Shown in pieces: positions 18,856 to 27,963 of a DNA stretch of 64,000 nt. Source of the DNA: Janthinobacterium lividum (lineage in GTDB: Bacteria; Pseudomonadota; Gammaproteobacteria; Burkholderiales; Burkholderiaceae_D); the NCBI RefSeq assembly GCF_023509035.1, contig NZ_CP075583.1:1674001-1738000 (forward strand). The letters run 5' to 3'. The translations under genes were made by a program, and so were the position numbers. The notes beneath the pieces are model-generated. The model saw nothing but the letters and a program-made list of their open reading frames with translations. It ran no database searches and was not told the DNA's origin. Every line of letters starts with the position of its first letter. Position 1 is the stretch's first letter.

Positions 18856-19389
18856 ATGAATCAACAGACGGAAGTGGCGGTATTCGGCGGTGGCTGTTTC
18901 TGGTGCCACGCTGCCGTGTACGCGGAAGTGCGCGGCGTGACGCGCGTCGAGTCCGGCTACACGGGAGGCAGCGTTCCCGATCCCAGGTATGAGCAGGTGT
19001 GCGCGGGCGACACGGGCCACGCGGAAGTGGTGCGCCTGGAATTCGATCCCGCCATCATCGCTTACCACGATTTGCTGGAAATCTTTTTTACGCTGCACGA
19101 CCCCACCACCCTGAATCGCCAGGGAAACGATGTCGGCACGCAATTCCGCTCCGTCATCTATTATCAGTCAGCCGGACAGGAAAGCGTGGCGCGCAAGGTA
19201 CTGGCCGAGATGGCCGGCGTGTGGGATGCGCCCATCGTCACGCAGCTGGCGCCGGCAGCCACCTTTTATCCGGCCGAGGATTACCACCAGAATTACGTCG
19301 AGCAGCATCCCTTGCAAGGCTATTGCGCCCTTGTCGTCGTGCCCAAGGTGGAGAAGTTCCGCGCCATGTATGCGGGCCGCCTGAAGTGA
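18856..19389 (+). CDS. msrA: Peptide-methionine (S)-S-oxide reductase MsrA
   Basis: MsrA repairs oxidised methionine in proteins. The 177-residue protein has the catalytic GGGCFWC motif near the N-terminus, then GVTRVESGYTGG, YEQVCAGDTGHAEVV, FFTLHDPTTLNRQGND and YPAEDYHQNY, all typical. The ATG at 18856 is set by GGGAGG at 18845-18850. It is convergent with cfa, with only 16 bases between the stop codons. Confidence 0.95.
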   Translation: MNQQTEVAVFGGGCFWCHAAVYAEVRGVTRVESGYTGGSVPDPRYEQVCAGDTGHAEVVRLEFDPAIIAYHDLLEIFFTLHDPTTLNRQGNDVGTQFRSVIYYQSAGQESVARKVLAEMAGVWDAPIVTQLAPAATFYPAEDYHQNYVEQHPLQGYCALVVVPKVEKFRAMYAGRLK

Positions 19390-19405
19390 ACGCCGCGCGC
19401 GCCAA

Positions 19406-20652
19406 TCACGGCGTGAGCACGGGCGCCGGCCTCGTCTCCTGCGCATACATGTAGTTGCGCGACCAGGGCAGGGTGGAGGAGCGCCGGCCCGCCTTCACGC
19501 AGACGATCTGGTACAGGCTGATCAAATCTTGTTCGAAGGCATAGGCGCAGCCGGCAAGGTAGACGTGCCAGATGCGGAAGCGCCGTTCGCCCGCCAGCGG
19601 ACGAATTTGCTCGGCATGGGCTTCGAAATTTTCCGTCCACAGGGCGCAGGTGCGCGCATAGTGGCGGCGCAGGTTTTCCACGTCCAGCACTTCCAGTCCC
19701 CCTTGCTGCATGGTCTTGAGCACATTGCCGATGTGCGCCAGCTCGCCGTGGGGAAACACATATTTTTCGATGAATTCGCCGCCACCATACGGCGTTTCGC
19801 CATTGTCCGGGTCGGTCGAGGTGATGCCGTGGTTCATCGCCATGCCGTCCGGCGCCAGCAGCTTGTTGATGATGGCAAAGTAGTCGGGCAAATGCTTGAG
19901 GCCCACATGCTCGAACATGCCCACGCTGGTGATGCGGTCGAACTGGCCCGTGACATCGCGGTAATCCTGCAGACGGATATCGATCAGGTGCGCCAGACCG
20001 GCCGCCTCCACGCGCTCGCGCGCCAGCGCGTACTGGTTTTCCGAGAGGGTCACGCCCACGCAGCGGGCGCCATATTGCTGTGCGGCACGGATCACGAGCG
20101 CGCCCCAGCCGCAACCGATGTCAAGCAGGGTCTGGCCCGGCTGCAGCTGGATTTTTTTAGGATATGGTCGATCTTCTTGACTTGCGCCTGGGCCAGGGTT
20201 TCATCGCCGTGTTCGAAATAGGCGCAGGAATACACGAGGGCGGGGTCGAGAAACTGTTCATAGAACGCGTTCGACACGTCGTAGTGGTAGCGGATGGCTT
20301 CGGCATCCTTGCTCTTGTCGTGCGTAAAGCTGCGCACGATGCGGGCCAGCTTGCCTTCCGGCTTCAAGGTGTTGCGCGCCAGGGCATTGCAGATGGCTAT
20401 CATGTCCATCGCCGTGCCCTTGACCTCGATATTGCCTTCCACATAGGCCGAGCCCAGGTTGGCCAGCGACGGGTTCAGCAGATAGCGGGCCGAGGCGACG
20501 GTCGGCAGGCGGATGGTGACTCTGGGCGCTTCGCTGGACAGGTCGACATGCTGGCCATTCCACAATTCTATGCGTAGCGGCAAGGCGGTCTTGCTGCGGA
20601 TGCTGGCGATCCAGGACTTGAGTTGGTTTTGTACAAACAAAATGGCCTCCAA
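19406..20652 (-). CDS. cfa: Cyclopropane-fatty-acyl-phospholipid synthase (frameshifted)
   Basis: This SAM-dependent enzyme adds a methylene bridge to unsaturated acyl chains of membrane lipids. The N-terminal part has SAYVEGNIEVKG and AIRYHYDVSNAFYEQFLDP; the C-terminal part has GARCVGVTLSENQYALARER, ITSVGMFEHVG, YFAIINKLL and ENLRRHYARTCALW. The frame breaks in a seven-T run at 20152-20158 (seven As on the coding strand). With eight the sequence reads HILKKIQLQPGQTLLDIGCG, restoring the SAM site and a protein of about 415 residues. Confidence 0.87.
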
Positions 20653-20767
20653 TGCAGCAACCCCAGCTGGGGCCGAAAATTGAGAAACAATGTCATTTAG
20701 TAACTTCTACCCTCATAGCCTACACCTATATTGACCAGCTTGCTTTGCGCCGCCTTGCTTATCCTGC

Positions 20768-21976
20768 TCAGGGTTGCAAACGCTGCATGCTCCATTGCCC
20801 GTCAGCACCGCGGGTAAACACGATGCGGTCATGGAAGCGCGAACGGCGCCCCTGCCAGAATTCGATGCGTTCCGCTTGCAAGCGGTAACCGCCCCAGTGG
20901 GCCGGGCGCGGCGGCTGCGCGTCGCCGATAGCGGCGGCCACGGCCTCATAATTGTGTTCCAGCGCGGCCCGGCTGTCGATGGGCGTACTTTGCTGCGAGG
21001 CAATCGCCGACAAGCGGCTTTGCAGGGGGCGCACATTGAAATATTCGTCGCTCTCGGCCGCCGTGGTTTTCACCACCGTGCCTTCGATGCGCACTTGCCG
21101 TTCCAGCTCGCGCCAGAAGAACAGCAGGGCGGCGTGCGGATTGTGCTCGAGCTGCTGGCCCTTGTCGCTGTTGTAATTCGTGTACCAGGTAAAGCCACGC
21201 TCGTCGAACTGCTTGATCAGCACGATGCGCGAACTGGGCTTGCCATCGGGACTGACGGTGGACAAGTCCATGGCGTTCGGCTCCATTACCTGGGCGTTGA
21301 CGGCCTCGGCAAACCATTTCTGGAACTGGGCGATGGGATCGGCCAGCACGTCCGTCTCGCTCAGGCTGGACTGCACGTAGTCGGTGCGCATGGCCGCCAG
21401 CACGGCGGCCGCGTCCGGCGCTGCGGGGGCTTCTGGCGCATCGGGCGCGATGCCCCGGCGGCGCTGCATGGCCGTGCCCAGCTGCTCCATCTGTTGCGCG
21501 CTGAACAGGCGCTTGGCCATGGGCGCCAGCTGGCCCTCTTCCTTGCTCATGTGGGCCTGGTAGGCGGCGACATAGTCGCGCACGCCATCGGCGGACAATT
21601 GTGTGCCCGTGCCGGCGGCGATGGCGTCCAGTTCCGGGCGCAGGGTCAGCCAGGCCTGGTCCATGCGCAGGTGGTCGGCCAGGATTTCCGGCACGAGGGT
21701 CGTCAGCAGCGCGGCATCGTCGCCCGTGGCGGTCGTTTGCAGCATGGGCATCAAGTCCTGCTCTTCATCGTCATGGTGCAAATGGGCGGCTTTATTGAAA
21801 TATTGCAACACCGCCTTGGCCGCCTGCTGCGCATCCGCCGTGTTGCCGTGCTGCGCCAGGTGGCCCAGCAGGTTTTGCAGGGTCGTCAGTTGCTTGCGGA
21901 TCTTGTCGTGGCAATGCTTGAGCACGGCGATGGGCTGGTCAAAGCCGGGAACGGAGTCGAACAGGGGAGAGGTCAT
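20768..21976 (-). CDS. pdxH: Hemerythrin domain fused to pyridoxamine 5'-phosphate oxidase
   Basis: One open frame of 402 residues joins two domains. Residues 1-172 form a hemerythrin/HHE-like helical bundle with iron-ligand-type residues in LKHCHDK, HLHHDDEEQDLMP, ADHLRM and AHMSKEEGQL. An alanine/proline-rich linker (about 175-195) leads to a complete PdxH (197-402) with LSTVSPDGKPSSRIVLIKQF in pieces, FTWYTNYNSDKGQQLEHNP, RIEGTVVKT and WGGYRLQAERIEFWQGR. PdxH makes pyridoxal phosphate using FMN and oxygen. No ribosome-binding site precedes the internal methionine where PdxH alone would start, which supports a true fusion. Confidence 0.85.
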   Translation of the reverse strand: MTSPLFDSVPGFDQPIAVLKHCHDKIRKQLTTLQNLLGHLAQHGNTADAQQAAKAVLQYFNKAAHLHHDDEEQDLMPMLQTTATGDDAALLTTLVPEILADHLRMDQAWLTLRPELDAIAAGTGTQLSADGVRDYVAAYQAHMSKEEGQLAPMAKRLFSAQQMEQLGTAMQRRRGIAPDAPEAPAAPDAAAVLAAMRTDYVQSSLSETDVLADPIAQFQKWFAEAVNAQVMEPNAMDLSTVSPDGKPSSRIVLIKQFDERGFTWYTNYNSDKGQQLEHNPHAALLFFWRELERQVRIEGTVVKTTAAESDEYFNVRPLQSRLSAIASQQSTPIDSRAALEHNYEAVAAAIGDAQPPRPAHWGGYRLQAERIEFWQGRRSRFHDRIVFTRGADGQWSMQRLQP

Positions 21977-22088
21977 GGCGAGTTCTCGTGGTGGGCGGTG
22001 TGGGGGCGCGGCGACAGTTGCTCTTGTCGCTGTGTCAATTCGGCTATTTTAGAATATCCGCCAGCGCAGTGTCCGTTAAAATGGCGCC

Positions 22089-22943
22089 ATGCATACCTCC
22101 ACCAATGAACTAATTTCCATGGACTTGACCGAGATCGATTTTGAGCGGCGTTTCGGCGGCATTGCCCGCCTGTATGGCGCCCCGGCGTTGGAACGCTTCC
22201 GCGCCGCCCATGTGTGTGTGATCGGCGTGGGCGGCGTCGGTTCCTGGATCGTCGAAGCGCTGGCGCGCAGCGCCGTCGGTCGCCTGACCCTGATCGACCT
22301 CGATAATGTTGCCGAGTCGAATATCAATCGCCAGATCCAGGCCATGAGCGACACCATCGGCAAGGCCAAGATCACGGCCCTGGCCGAGCGCATCGAACTG
22401 ATCAACCCGTTTTGCCAGGTTACGCAGATCGAGGATTTTATTACCCCTGATAACCTCGAGCAATTGCTGGGCGGGCGCGATTTCGACTATCTGGTCGACG
22501 CCATCGACAATGCCAAGGCCAAGGCAGCCGTGATCGCGTATTGCCGCGCGCGCAATGTCCCCATGCTGACCATCGGCAGCGCGGGCGGGCAGACGGACCC
22601 GACCCTGATCGCCGTGCGCGATTTGTCGAAAACGGAACAGGAGCCGCTGCTCAAGCGCGTACGAAAACTGTTGCGTACCGAATATGGTTTTCCCCGTGGT
22701 GTGAAAAACAAATTCAATGTCGACGCCGTGTTTTCCATGGAGCCGTTGAGCACGCCAGAAAGCGCGGAAGCGTGCGCCATCGATGGCACGTCCGCCGGTG
22801 TGACGGGCTTGAATTGCGCCGGCTTCGGTTCCAGCGTGGTGGTGACGGCCAGCTTCGGCATGGTGGCGGCCGCCCATGCGCTGAAAAGCTTGCGTCAGGA
22901 CAAACTAGCCGCGGCGCCAGTGCCAGTGCCGGACGCTGCCTGA
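22089..22943 (+). CDS. tcdA: tRNA threonylcarbamoyladenosine dehydratase
   Basis: TcdA (YgdL/CsdL) is an E1-like ATP-dependent enzyme that cyclises t6A37 in tRNA. The 284-residue protein has RRFGGIARLYG, the nucleotide-binding VIGVGGVGSWIVEALARS, LIDLDNVAESNINRQ, and GSAGGQTDPT, and an ending typical of the family. A second in-frame ATG at 22119 could be the start. The window also encodes the Sua5 enzyme of the same tRNA modification, but not nearby. Confidence 0.92.
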   Translation: MHTSTNELISMDLTEIDFERRFGGIARLYGAPALERFRAAHVCVIGVGGVGSWIVEALARSAVGRLTLIDLDNVAESNINRQIQAMSDTIGKAKITALAERIELINPFCQVTQIEDFITPDNLEQLLGGRDFDYLVDAIDNAKAKAAVIAYCRARNVPMLTIGSAGGQTDPTLIAVRDLSKTEQEPLLKRVRKLLRTEYGFPRGVKNKFNVDAVFSMEPLSTPESAEACAIDGTSAGVTGLNCAGFGSSVVVTASFGMVAAAHALKSLRQDKLAAAPVPVPDAA

Positions 22944-22953
22944 ATCACGCTGC

Positions 22954-23472
22954 TTAGGTCAGCCTCCTGCTGGCCAGGATGCGGTAGTCGCCGCTGCTCT
23001 TGAGCGATTCCACCAGCACCAGTTCATCCGCCTGCCAGGCGATGGGCGCGAAGTCACCGATGGCCGGCGGCGGCGCCTGGCGCGCCAGGGTCACGTGCGG
23101 CGTAAAGCGGTCGTGCTCGAAGCGGGGCGCCAGTCCTTGTGCCGCCAGGTCATGCATGCAGGCCGCGCGCAAGGCGAGCAAGGCGGGCGAGGCTTGCGCC
23201 AGGGCGGCCCAGGTGAGCGCCAGCTGCGTAAAGTGGCTGGCGTGATCGAACAGCAAGGGCATGGCGCGCGCCGGTATGTGCGCCAGGATGTCGAGCAGGG
23301 CCGGCAGCTCGCTGGCCGGGCGCTGGCCCAGGAAGGCCAGGGTCAGGTGCAGCTTGTCGGCATGCACGGGCTTGCCCTCCAGGCGCGCCTGCCAGGCGGC
23401 CAGGGCTGTGCGCGTGGCCGCATCGGGCCACAGGGCGTAAAACAGACGGGGGCAATGTGCATCGGGCGACAA
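22954..23472 (-). CDS. thpR: RNA 2',3'-cyclic phosphodiesterase (2'-5' RNA ligase family)
   Basis: The protein has the two HxTx motifs of the 2H phosphoesterase superfamily, HLTLAFLG and HVTLAR, preceded by RLFYALWP. The TTG at 23472 is chosen because AGGA lies about seven bases upstream and the resulting 172 residues fit the family; the open frame itself extends to 23613 with an A/T-rich segment unlike the family. It is convergent with tcdA. Confidence 0.82.
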   Translation of the reverse strand: MSPDAHCPRLFYALWPDAATRTALAAWQARLEGKPVHADKLHLTLAFLGQRPASELPALLDILAHIPARAMPLLFDHASHFTQLALTWAALAQASPALLALRAACMHDLAAQGLAPRFEHDRFTPHVTLARQAPPPAIGDFAPIAWQADELVLVESLKSSGDYRILASRRLT

Positions 23473-23589
23473 GTTTTTCCTATCGTTGCGGCGGTTTGCT
23501 ATTATTGGCGTTCCCTGCCGGTTTGCATTAAGTAGGGCGTAATAAATTATTGTGATTTCTGACTTCCATACCCGGCGCTCCGCGGTGTT

Positions 23590-23628
23590 GCCCGCTGCTA
23601 GCAGTGCTCGCACTGCGTCGCAGCGGGC
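23590..23628. repeat. 39-nt two-part palindrome in the thpR-FKBP intergenic region
   Basis: GCCCGCTGC (23590-23598) pairs perfectly with GCAGCGGGC (23620-23628), and inside it GCAGTG (23601-23606) pairs with CACTGC (23611-23616) around CTCG. Small unpaired bulges separate the two stems. There is no T-run, so it is not an ordinary terminator. It resembles a REP-type element or a structured leader. Confidence 0.6.
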
Positions 23629-23712
23629 GCCTTGCAGAGCATCCGGTTCTGTTCGTCATAACTTCACAATAATTTCCGACAACCTACTTGGCAGAGATCT
23701 CACCGAAACTCA

Positions 23713-24192
23713 ATGAAAGAATACATCATGACGCGTAGCTCCGTTTTGTTTGCCCTGATCTGCTCCGTCGCCGCGTCGCTGGCGCAGGCACAGGCGCCAG
23801 CGCCTGTTCCCGCCTCCGCCGTCTCGCTGAGCCCCGGCCCTGTCGCCGATAAATTGATCCTGATCGACAACAAGGTCGGCACGGGCAAGGAAGCGTCCGT
23901 CGGCAGTAACGTCACCGTGCACTACACGGGCTGGTTGTACCGTCCCCTAGCGAAAGATTCGCGCGGCAAGAAGTTCGACAGCTCCGTGGGCCGTGGCCCG
24001 TTTGACTTCCCGCTCGGCAAGGGCATGGTCATCAAGGGCTGGGACCAGGGCGTGGCCGGCATGAAAGTGGGCGGCAAGCGCACCCTGATCATTCCAGGCG
24101 AACTGGCGTATGGTCCGCGCGGCGCCGGCAATGGCGACATTCCGCCGAACTCGGCACTGATCTTCGATGTGGAATTGCTGGACGTGAAGTAA
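23713..24192 (+). CDS. FKBP-type peptidyl-prolyl isomerase, exported
   Basis: The 159-residue protein has an N-terminal signal segment ending near SLAQAQ, a short proline/alanine linker, and one FKBP domain: VTVHYTGWLY, FDSSVGRGPFDFPLGKGMVIKGWDQGV in pieces, GGKRTLIIPGELAYG and IFDVELLDV. It would catalyse proline isomerisation in the periplasm. A second in-frame ATG at 23728 is an alternative start with the same signal peptide. Confidence 0.9.
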   Translation: MKEYIMTRSSVLFALICSVAASLAQAQAPAPVPASAVSLSPGPVADKLILIDNKVGTGKEASVGSNVTVHYTGWLYRPLAKDSRGKKFDSSVGRGPFDFPLGKGMVIKGWDQGVAGMKVGGKRTLIIPGELAYGPRGAGNGDIPPNSALIFDVELLDVK

Positions 24193-24276
24193 TTGTTCAG
24201 TTTCGGCAGCGCACCACGTGCGCTGCCGTGAAAAAGCGGTAGACTGGGATTTTCTGATATAGCTGTGGAGACTCCC

Positions 24277-25208
24277 ATGAACATCGCCAACGACGTCACT
24301 GAACTGATCGGCAATACCCCCTGGTGCGCATCAACCGCATCGCCGCTGGCAGTGTGGCCACCATCCTGGCCAAACTCGAATTCTACAATCCCGCGCACAG
24401 CGTCAAGGACCGCATCGGCCTGTCCATGATCGTCGCGGCCGAAGCCGCAGGCAAGATCCATCCCGATACCGTCATCGTCGAGCCCACCAGCGGCAACACG
24501 GGCATCGCGCTGGCCATGGTCTGCGCCGCGCGCGGCTACCGCTGCACCCTGGTCATGCCCGACACCATGAGCCGCGAACGGCGCATCCTGCTGCGCGCCT
24601 ACGGCGCCGAACTGGTGCTCACGCCCGGCAGCGAAGGCATGCTGGGCGCCATCCGCAAGGCCGAGGAAATGGTGGCGGCCGACCCGCGCTATTTGATGCT
24701 GCAGCAATTCAACAATCCCGCCAATCCCGCCATCCACCGCGCCACGACGGCCGAGGAAATCTGGCGCGACACGGATGGGCAAGTGGACATCATCGTGGCC
24801 GGCGTGGGCACGGGCGGCACGATCACGGGCATCGGCGAAGTGCTGAAGGAACGCAAGCCTGGCCTGCAAGTGATTGCCGTGGAACCGGAAGCGTCGCCGA
24901 TGCTGTCGAAAGGCACGAAAGGGCCGCACCCGATCCAGGGCATCGGCGCTGGTTTCGTACCGCAGATTCTCAACACGGCCATCTACGACGAAATCATCTG
25001 CGTCAAGAATGACGATGCATTCGCCACGGCGCGCCTGGCCGCCAGCGACGAAGGCCTGTTGGTCGGCATCTCGTCGGGCGCCGCCCTGTGGGCCGCCCTG
25101 CAAGTAGCGCACCGCCCGGAAAACGCGGGCAAGACCATCGTCACCATCATCCCGTCGTTCGGCGAGCGCTACCTGAGCACGGCCCTGTACGCGGGCTTGG
25201 GCGACTGA
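24277..25208 (+). CDS. cysK: Cysteine synthase A (O-acetylserine sulfhydrylase), frameshifted
   Basis: This PLP enzyme makes cysteine from O-acetylserine and sulfide. The start at 24277 gives [15 protein letters not shown], the usual beginning. The frame breaks in the five-C run at 24317-24321: one more C gives [13 protein letters not shown] and about 310 residues. The PLP lysine lies in HSVKDRIG, followed by [13 protein letters not shown], the phosphate loop [10 protein letters not shown], and [10 protein letters not shown] and SFGERYLST, which favour CysK over CysM. The 3' end overlaps the opposing SGNH hydrolase gene by 40 bases. Confidence 0.87.
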
Positions 25209-26461
25209 TCTTGAAACAGTAGCGAGAGGTCGATCTTTTCCGCCAGCGCCCGGTTGCCCGCGTCGCCAGGGTGCAGGTGGTCGCCCGAGTCGTAAGCGGG
25301 CAGCAGGCGCAGCGGATGGGCCGGGTCGCGCGCCCAATAGTCGAAGTCGAGCACGGCGTCAAAATGGCCTCTGCCGCGTATCCACGCGTTCAGTTGCCGG
25401 CGCAGCGCATCTTTCTCCGGCTGATAATAGTCGCTCAGCGGCGTGCCGGGCAGGGCGCCTGCGAACGGCGTCAACGTGGCGCCGACCACGCGCACGCCAC
25501 GGCTGCGGGCCTGGGCGATCAGCTGGGCGTAGCCGCTTGTCAGTTCCTCCAGGGTGGGCCTTGGTGCCTGTGGCGCAAACGCCGTGCCGGGCCAGCTGAT
25601 GTCATTGATCCCCAACAAGACGACCACCGTGCGCACGCCAGGCTGCGCCAGCACGTCGCGCTCAAAACGCGCCAGGGCGTTGTCTCCCATGCCGTCGGCC
25701 AGCAGGCGTGCGCCGGAAATGCCTGCATTGATCACGGCCACCCCATGCGGCGCCAGGCGTTCTGCCAGCACGTCGGGCCAGCGCGTGTCCTTCCCCAGGC
25801 TGGCGCTGGCGCCATCGGTAATCGAATCGCCAAGGATGGCCACGGCTTGCGCCGCCGGCGCCGCTTCCACCTGGATTGCACTCAGTAAAAGGCGTGCCGT
25901 GGTGGCTTGCATGTCAGGCGCGTGATCGATGCGCGCGGCCCGCGTCTGGTCATGCGGCGCGATCCACGCCGTTTCGTGGCCATCCCAGTGAAACGTGGAG
26001 ACGGGACTGGCCTGCGGCAGGTGGATGCTCACCGTCAGCCGCGCCAGGTCTGGCACGGACAGGTCGACGGGGTCGCTGACGAGCGGCGCGCCCGGCGCCA
26101 CGCTGGCCGCTGTCTGGCCAGAAAATGTGAGCGTGCGCAGGCTGTCCGGGCGGATCGCCGAACCGCTCTCTGCCAGGGCCACGGTGGCGGCGCCGATGCG
26201 CAGCGGCACCTTGCCATACGCATTCGACAGCACGATGCGCAGGCGCGGGCCGCCCACGCTGAGGCGCGCCACCTGGCGTACGGTGTTCGCTCGCAGCACG
26301 GCGGGTACGTTGGATGGGAAGAGGAAGTCGGCGCCCCACACGGCTTGCGGGCTGGCCGTCCAGCTGGCCAGCCAGGCGGTATCTGCATTGGCGGCCTGGA
26401 CAGGACCTGTACTCAGTGCCAGGCTCAGCAGGGCGGCGGGGAGGATGGAAAATTGTTGCAT
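25169..26461 (-). CDS. Secreted SGNH/GDSL-type hydrolase
   Basis: The 430-residue protein has a signal peptide ending near VQAANA, an N-terminal beta-rich region (about 30-200), and an SGNH hydrolase domain: [14 protein letters not shown] with the nucleophile serine, [23 protein letters not shown], and the catalytic pair in [16 protein letters not shown]. This arrangement is common in secreted lysophospholipase- or carbohydrate-esterase-like proteins; the substrate is unknown. It is divergent from a LysR gene. The last 13 codons overlap the end of cysK on the opposite strand. Confidence 0.85.
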   Translation of the reverse strand: MQQFSILPAALLSLALSTGPVQAANADTAWLASWTASPQAVWGADFLFPSNVPAVLRANTVRQVARLSVGGPRLRIVLSNAYGKVPLRIGAATVALAESGSAIRPDSLRTLTFSGQTAASVAPGAPLVSDPVDLSVPDLARLTVSIHLPQASPVSTFHWDGHETAWIAPHDQTRAARIDHAPDMQATTARLLLSAIQVEAAPAAQAVAILGDSITDGASASLGKDTRWPDVLAERLAPHGVAVINAGISGARLLADGMGDNALARFERDVLAQPGVRTVVVLLGINDISWPGTAFAPQAPRPTLEELTSGYAQLIAQARSRGVRVVGATLTPFAGALPGTPLSDYYQPEKDALRRQLNAWIRGRGHFDAVLDFDYWARDPAHPLRLLPAYDSGDHLHPGDAGNRALAEKIDLSLLFQDQSPKPAYRAVLR

Positions 26462-26560
26462 GGTGTCTCGCTTCAGCTAGGGGAATGTCCGCATGATGAA
26501 AGCAAAGCCATTTATGTACTAGACTATCTCAACGAAGAACATTTATGAGTTGAATTCACA

Positions 26561-27466
26561 ATGGCCAGATTGGAAGTGAATCGTTCCGGCGAGCTGGAAG
26601 TGTTTGTGCGCGTGGTCGAACTGGGCGGTTTTTCCGCCGCCGCGCGCGTTTGCGGCATGACGCCGTCGGCCGTCAGCAAGCTCGTCTCTCGGCTGGAAGA
26701 GCGCCTGGGCGCGCGACTGCTGAACCGCTCCACGCGCCAGCTGCAACTGACGGCCGAGGGCTGCGGCCTGTATGAACGGGGGCGGCACGTGCTGGCGGCC
26801 CTGGACGAGGCCGAGCGCTGTGCCGGCGTGCAGGATGTGCCGCGCGGAAAAATACGGGTCAACGCGAACGTGCCGTTCGGCCAGCATTTTTTGTTGCCGC
26901 TGGCGCCACTGTTTCTCGAACGCTATCCGCAGGTGACGCTCGATATCGTGCTCACGGATGAAGTGGTCGATATCCTCGAGCAGCGCACGGACGTGGCCGT
27001 GCGGGCCGGTCCCTTGAAAAGTTCCAGCCTGCTGGCGCGCAAGCTGGGCCAGACGCGCATGGTGATCGTGGCGGCGCCAAGCTACCTGGCGCGGCGCGGC
27101 ACGCCGCTGCTGGCGGCGGACTTGCCCGCGCACAATCTGCTTGACGCCAATTATGCGCGCGCCCGCTCGGGCTGGCCGCTGCGCCTGCCCGAGGGTGACG
27201 TCGTCGTGCCGGTCTCCGGCAATGCGCAAGCCAGCGATGGCGAAGCTTTGCGGCAACTGGCGCTGGCGGGACTGGGACTGGCGCGCCTGGGCGCCTTCCA
27301 GGTGCGCGCCGATATCGCGGCCGGCCGCTTGCAGGCCGTGCTGGAAGAATGCAACCCGGGCGACAGCGAGGAAGTGCATGCTGTCTTCGTGGGGCAAGGC
27401 GGGCATGTGCCGCTGCGCGTGCGCGTATTCCTTGATTTCCTGGCGCAGCATGTCGACCTGGGTTGA
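26561..27466 (+). CDS. LysR-family transcriptional regulator
   Basis: The 301-residue protein has the N-terminal LysR winged helix (FVRVVELGGFSAAARVCGMT and PSAVSKLVSRLEERLGARLL, then NRSTRQLQLTAEG) followed by a periplasmic-binding-protein-like effector domain (GKIRVNANVPFGQHFLLP, VDILEQRTDVAVRAG). It belongs to the CrgA/DmlR-like branch. It is divergent from the SGNH hydrolase, about 100 bases away, so control of that gene is the first hypothesis. The repeat CATTTATG occurs twice in the gap, 31 bases apart. Confidence 0.9.
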   Translation: MARLEVNRSGELEVFVRVVELGGFSAAARVCGMTPSAVSKLVSRLEERLGARLLNRSTRQLQLTAEGCGLYERGRHVLAALDEAERCAGVQDVPRGKIRVNANVPFGQHFLLPLAPLFLERYPQVTLDIVLTDEVVDILEQRTDVAVRAGPLKSSSLLARKLGQTRMVIVAAPSYLARRGTPLLAADLPAHNLLDANYARARSGWPLRLPEGDVVVPVSGNAQASDGEALRQLALAGLGLARLGAFQVRADIAAGRLQAVLEECNPGDSEEVHAVFVGQGGHVPLRVRVFLDFLAQHVDLG

Positions 27467-27537
27467 TGCGATAGGCTGCAGCCGGACGCGACCGCGCAGT
27501 ACAATATCGGACGGGCCGCAATGGTTCGGCCCGTATT

Positions 27538-27957
27538 GTGCCTTTGAATGGAAATATGTTCCTGGTAAAACCTGAACGCCGCCGCCTGCTGCAGGTGGGC
27601 GCAACCGTGGCTGTCATCGCGCTGGGCCTGGCCTCGCGCGCCTATCCCCAATTCCTTCCCGCTGCATTGGGAAAATATCCGGGCGATGCCCTGTGGGCCA
27701 TGATGATCGTCTTTGCGCTGGGCGTCCTCGCCACGCGCATGCGCACGTGGCAACTGGCCTTGTGGTCCTTGCTGATCTGCTTTGCCGTGGAATTCGGCCA
27801 GCTGATCCAGACGCCGTGGATCGTCGCGCTGCGCGCGCATCCGCTGGGGCACCTGGTGCTGGGTTCCACCTTTGGCTGGGGTGATTTGATCGCCTACACG
27901 GCGGGCGTGGCGATCGCGGCGCTGATGGACAAGGCTGTCCTGTTCCGGCGCCGCTAA
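27538..27957 (+). CDS. DUF2809-family membrane protein
   Basis: The 139-residue protein has about four hydrophobic helices and the pattern LGLASRAYPQFLP...LGKYPGDALWAMM...EFGQLIQTPWIVALRAHPLGHLVLGSTFGWGDLIAYTAG (in pieces), which matches DUF2809, a VanZ-like group of unknown function. The GTG at 27538 or the ATG at 27556 may be the start; neither has a strong ribosome-binding site. It is convergent with the M16 protease gene. Confidence 0.78.
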   Translation: MPLNGNMFLVKPERRRLLQVGATVAVIALGLASRAYPQFLPAALGKYPGDALWAMMIVFALGVLATRMRTWQLALWSLLICFAVEFGQLIQTPWIVALRAHPLGHLVLGSTFGWGDLIAYTAGVAIAALMDKAVLFRRR

Positions 27958-27963
27958 TCCCGC

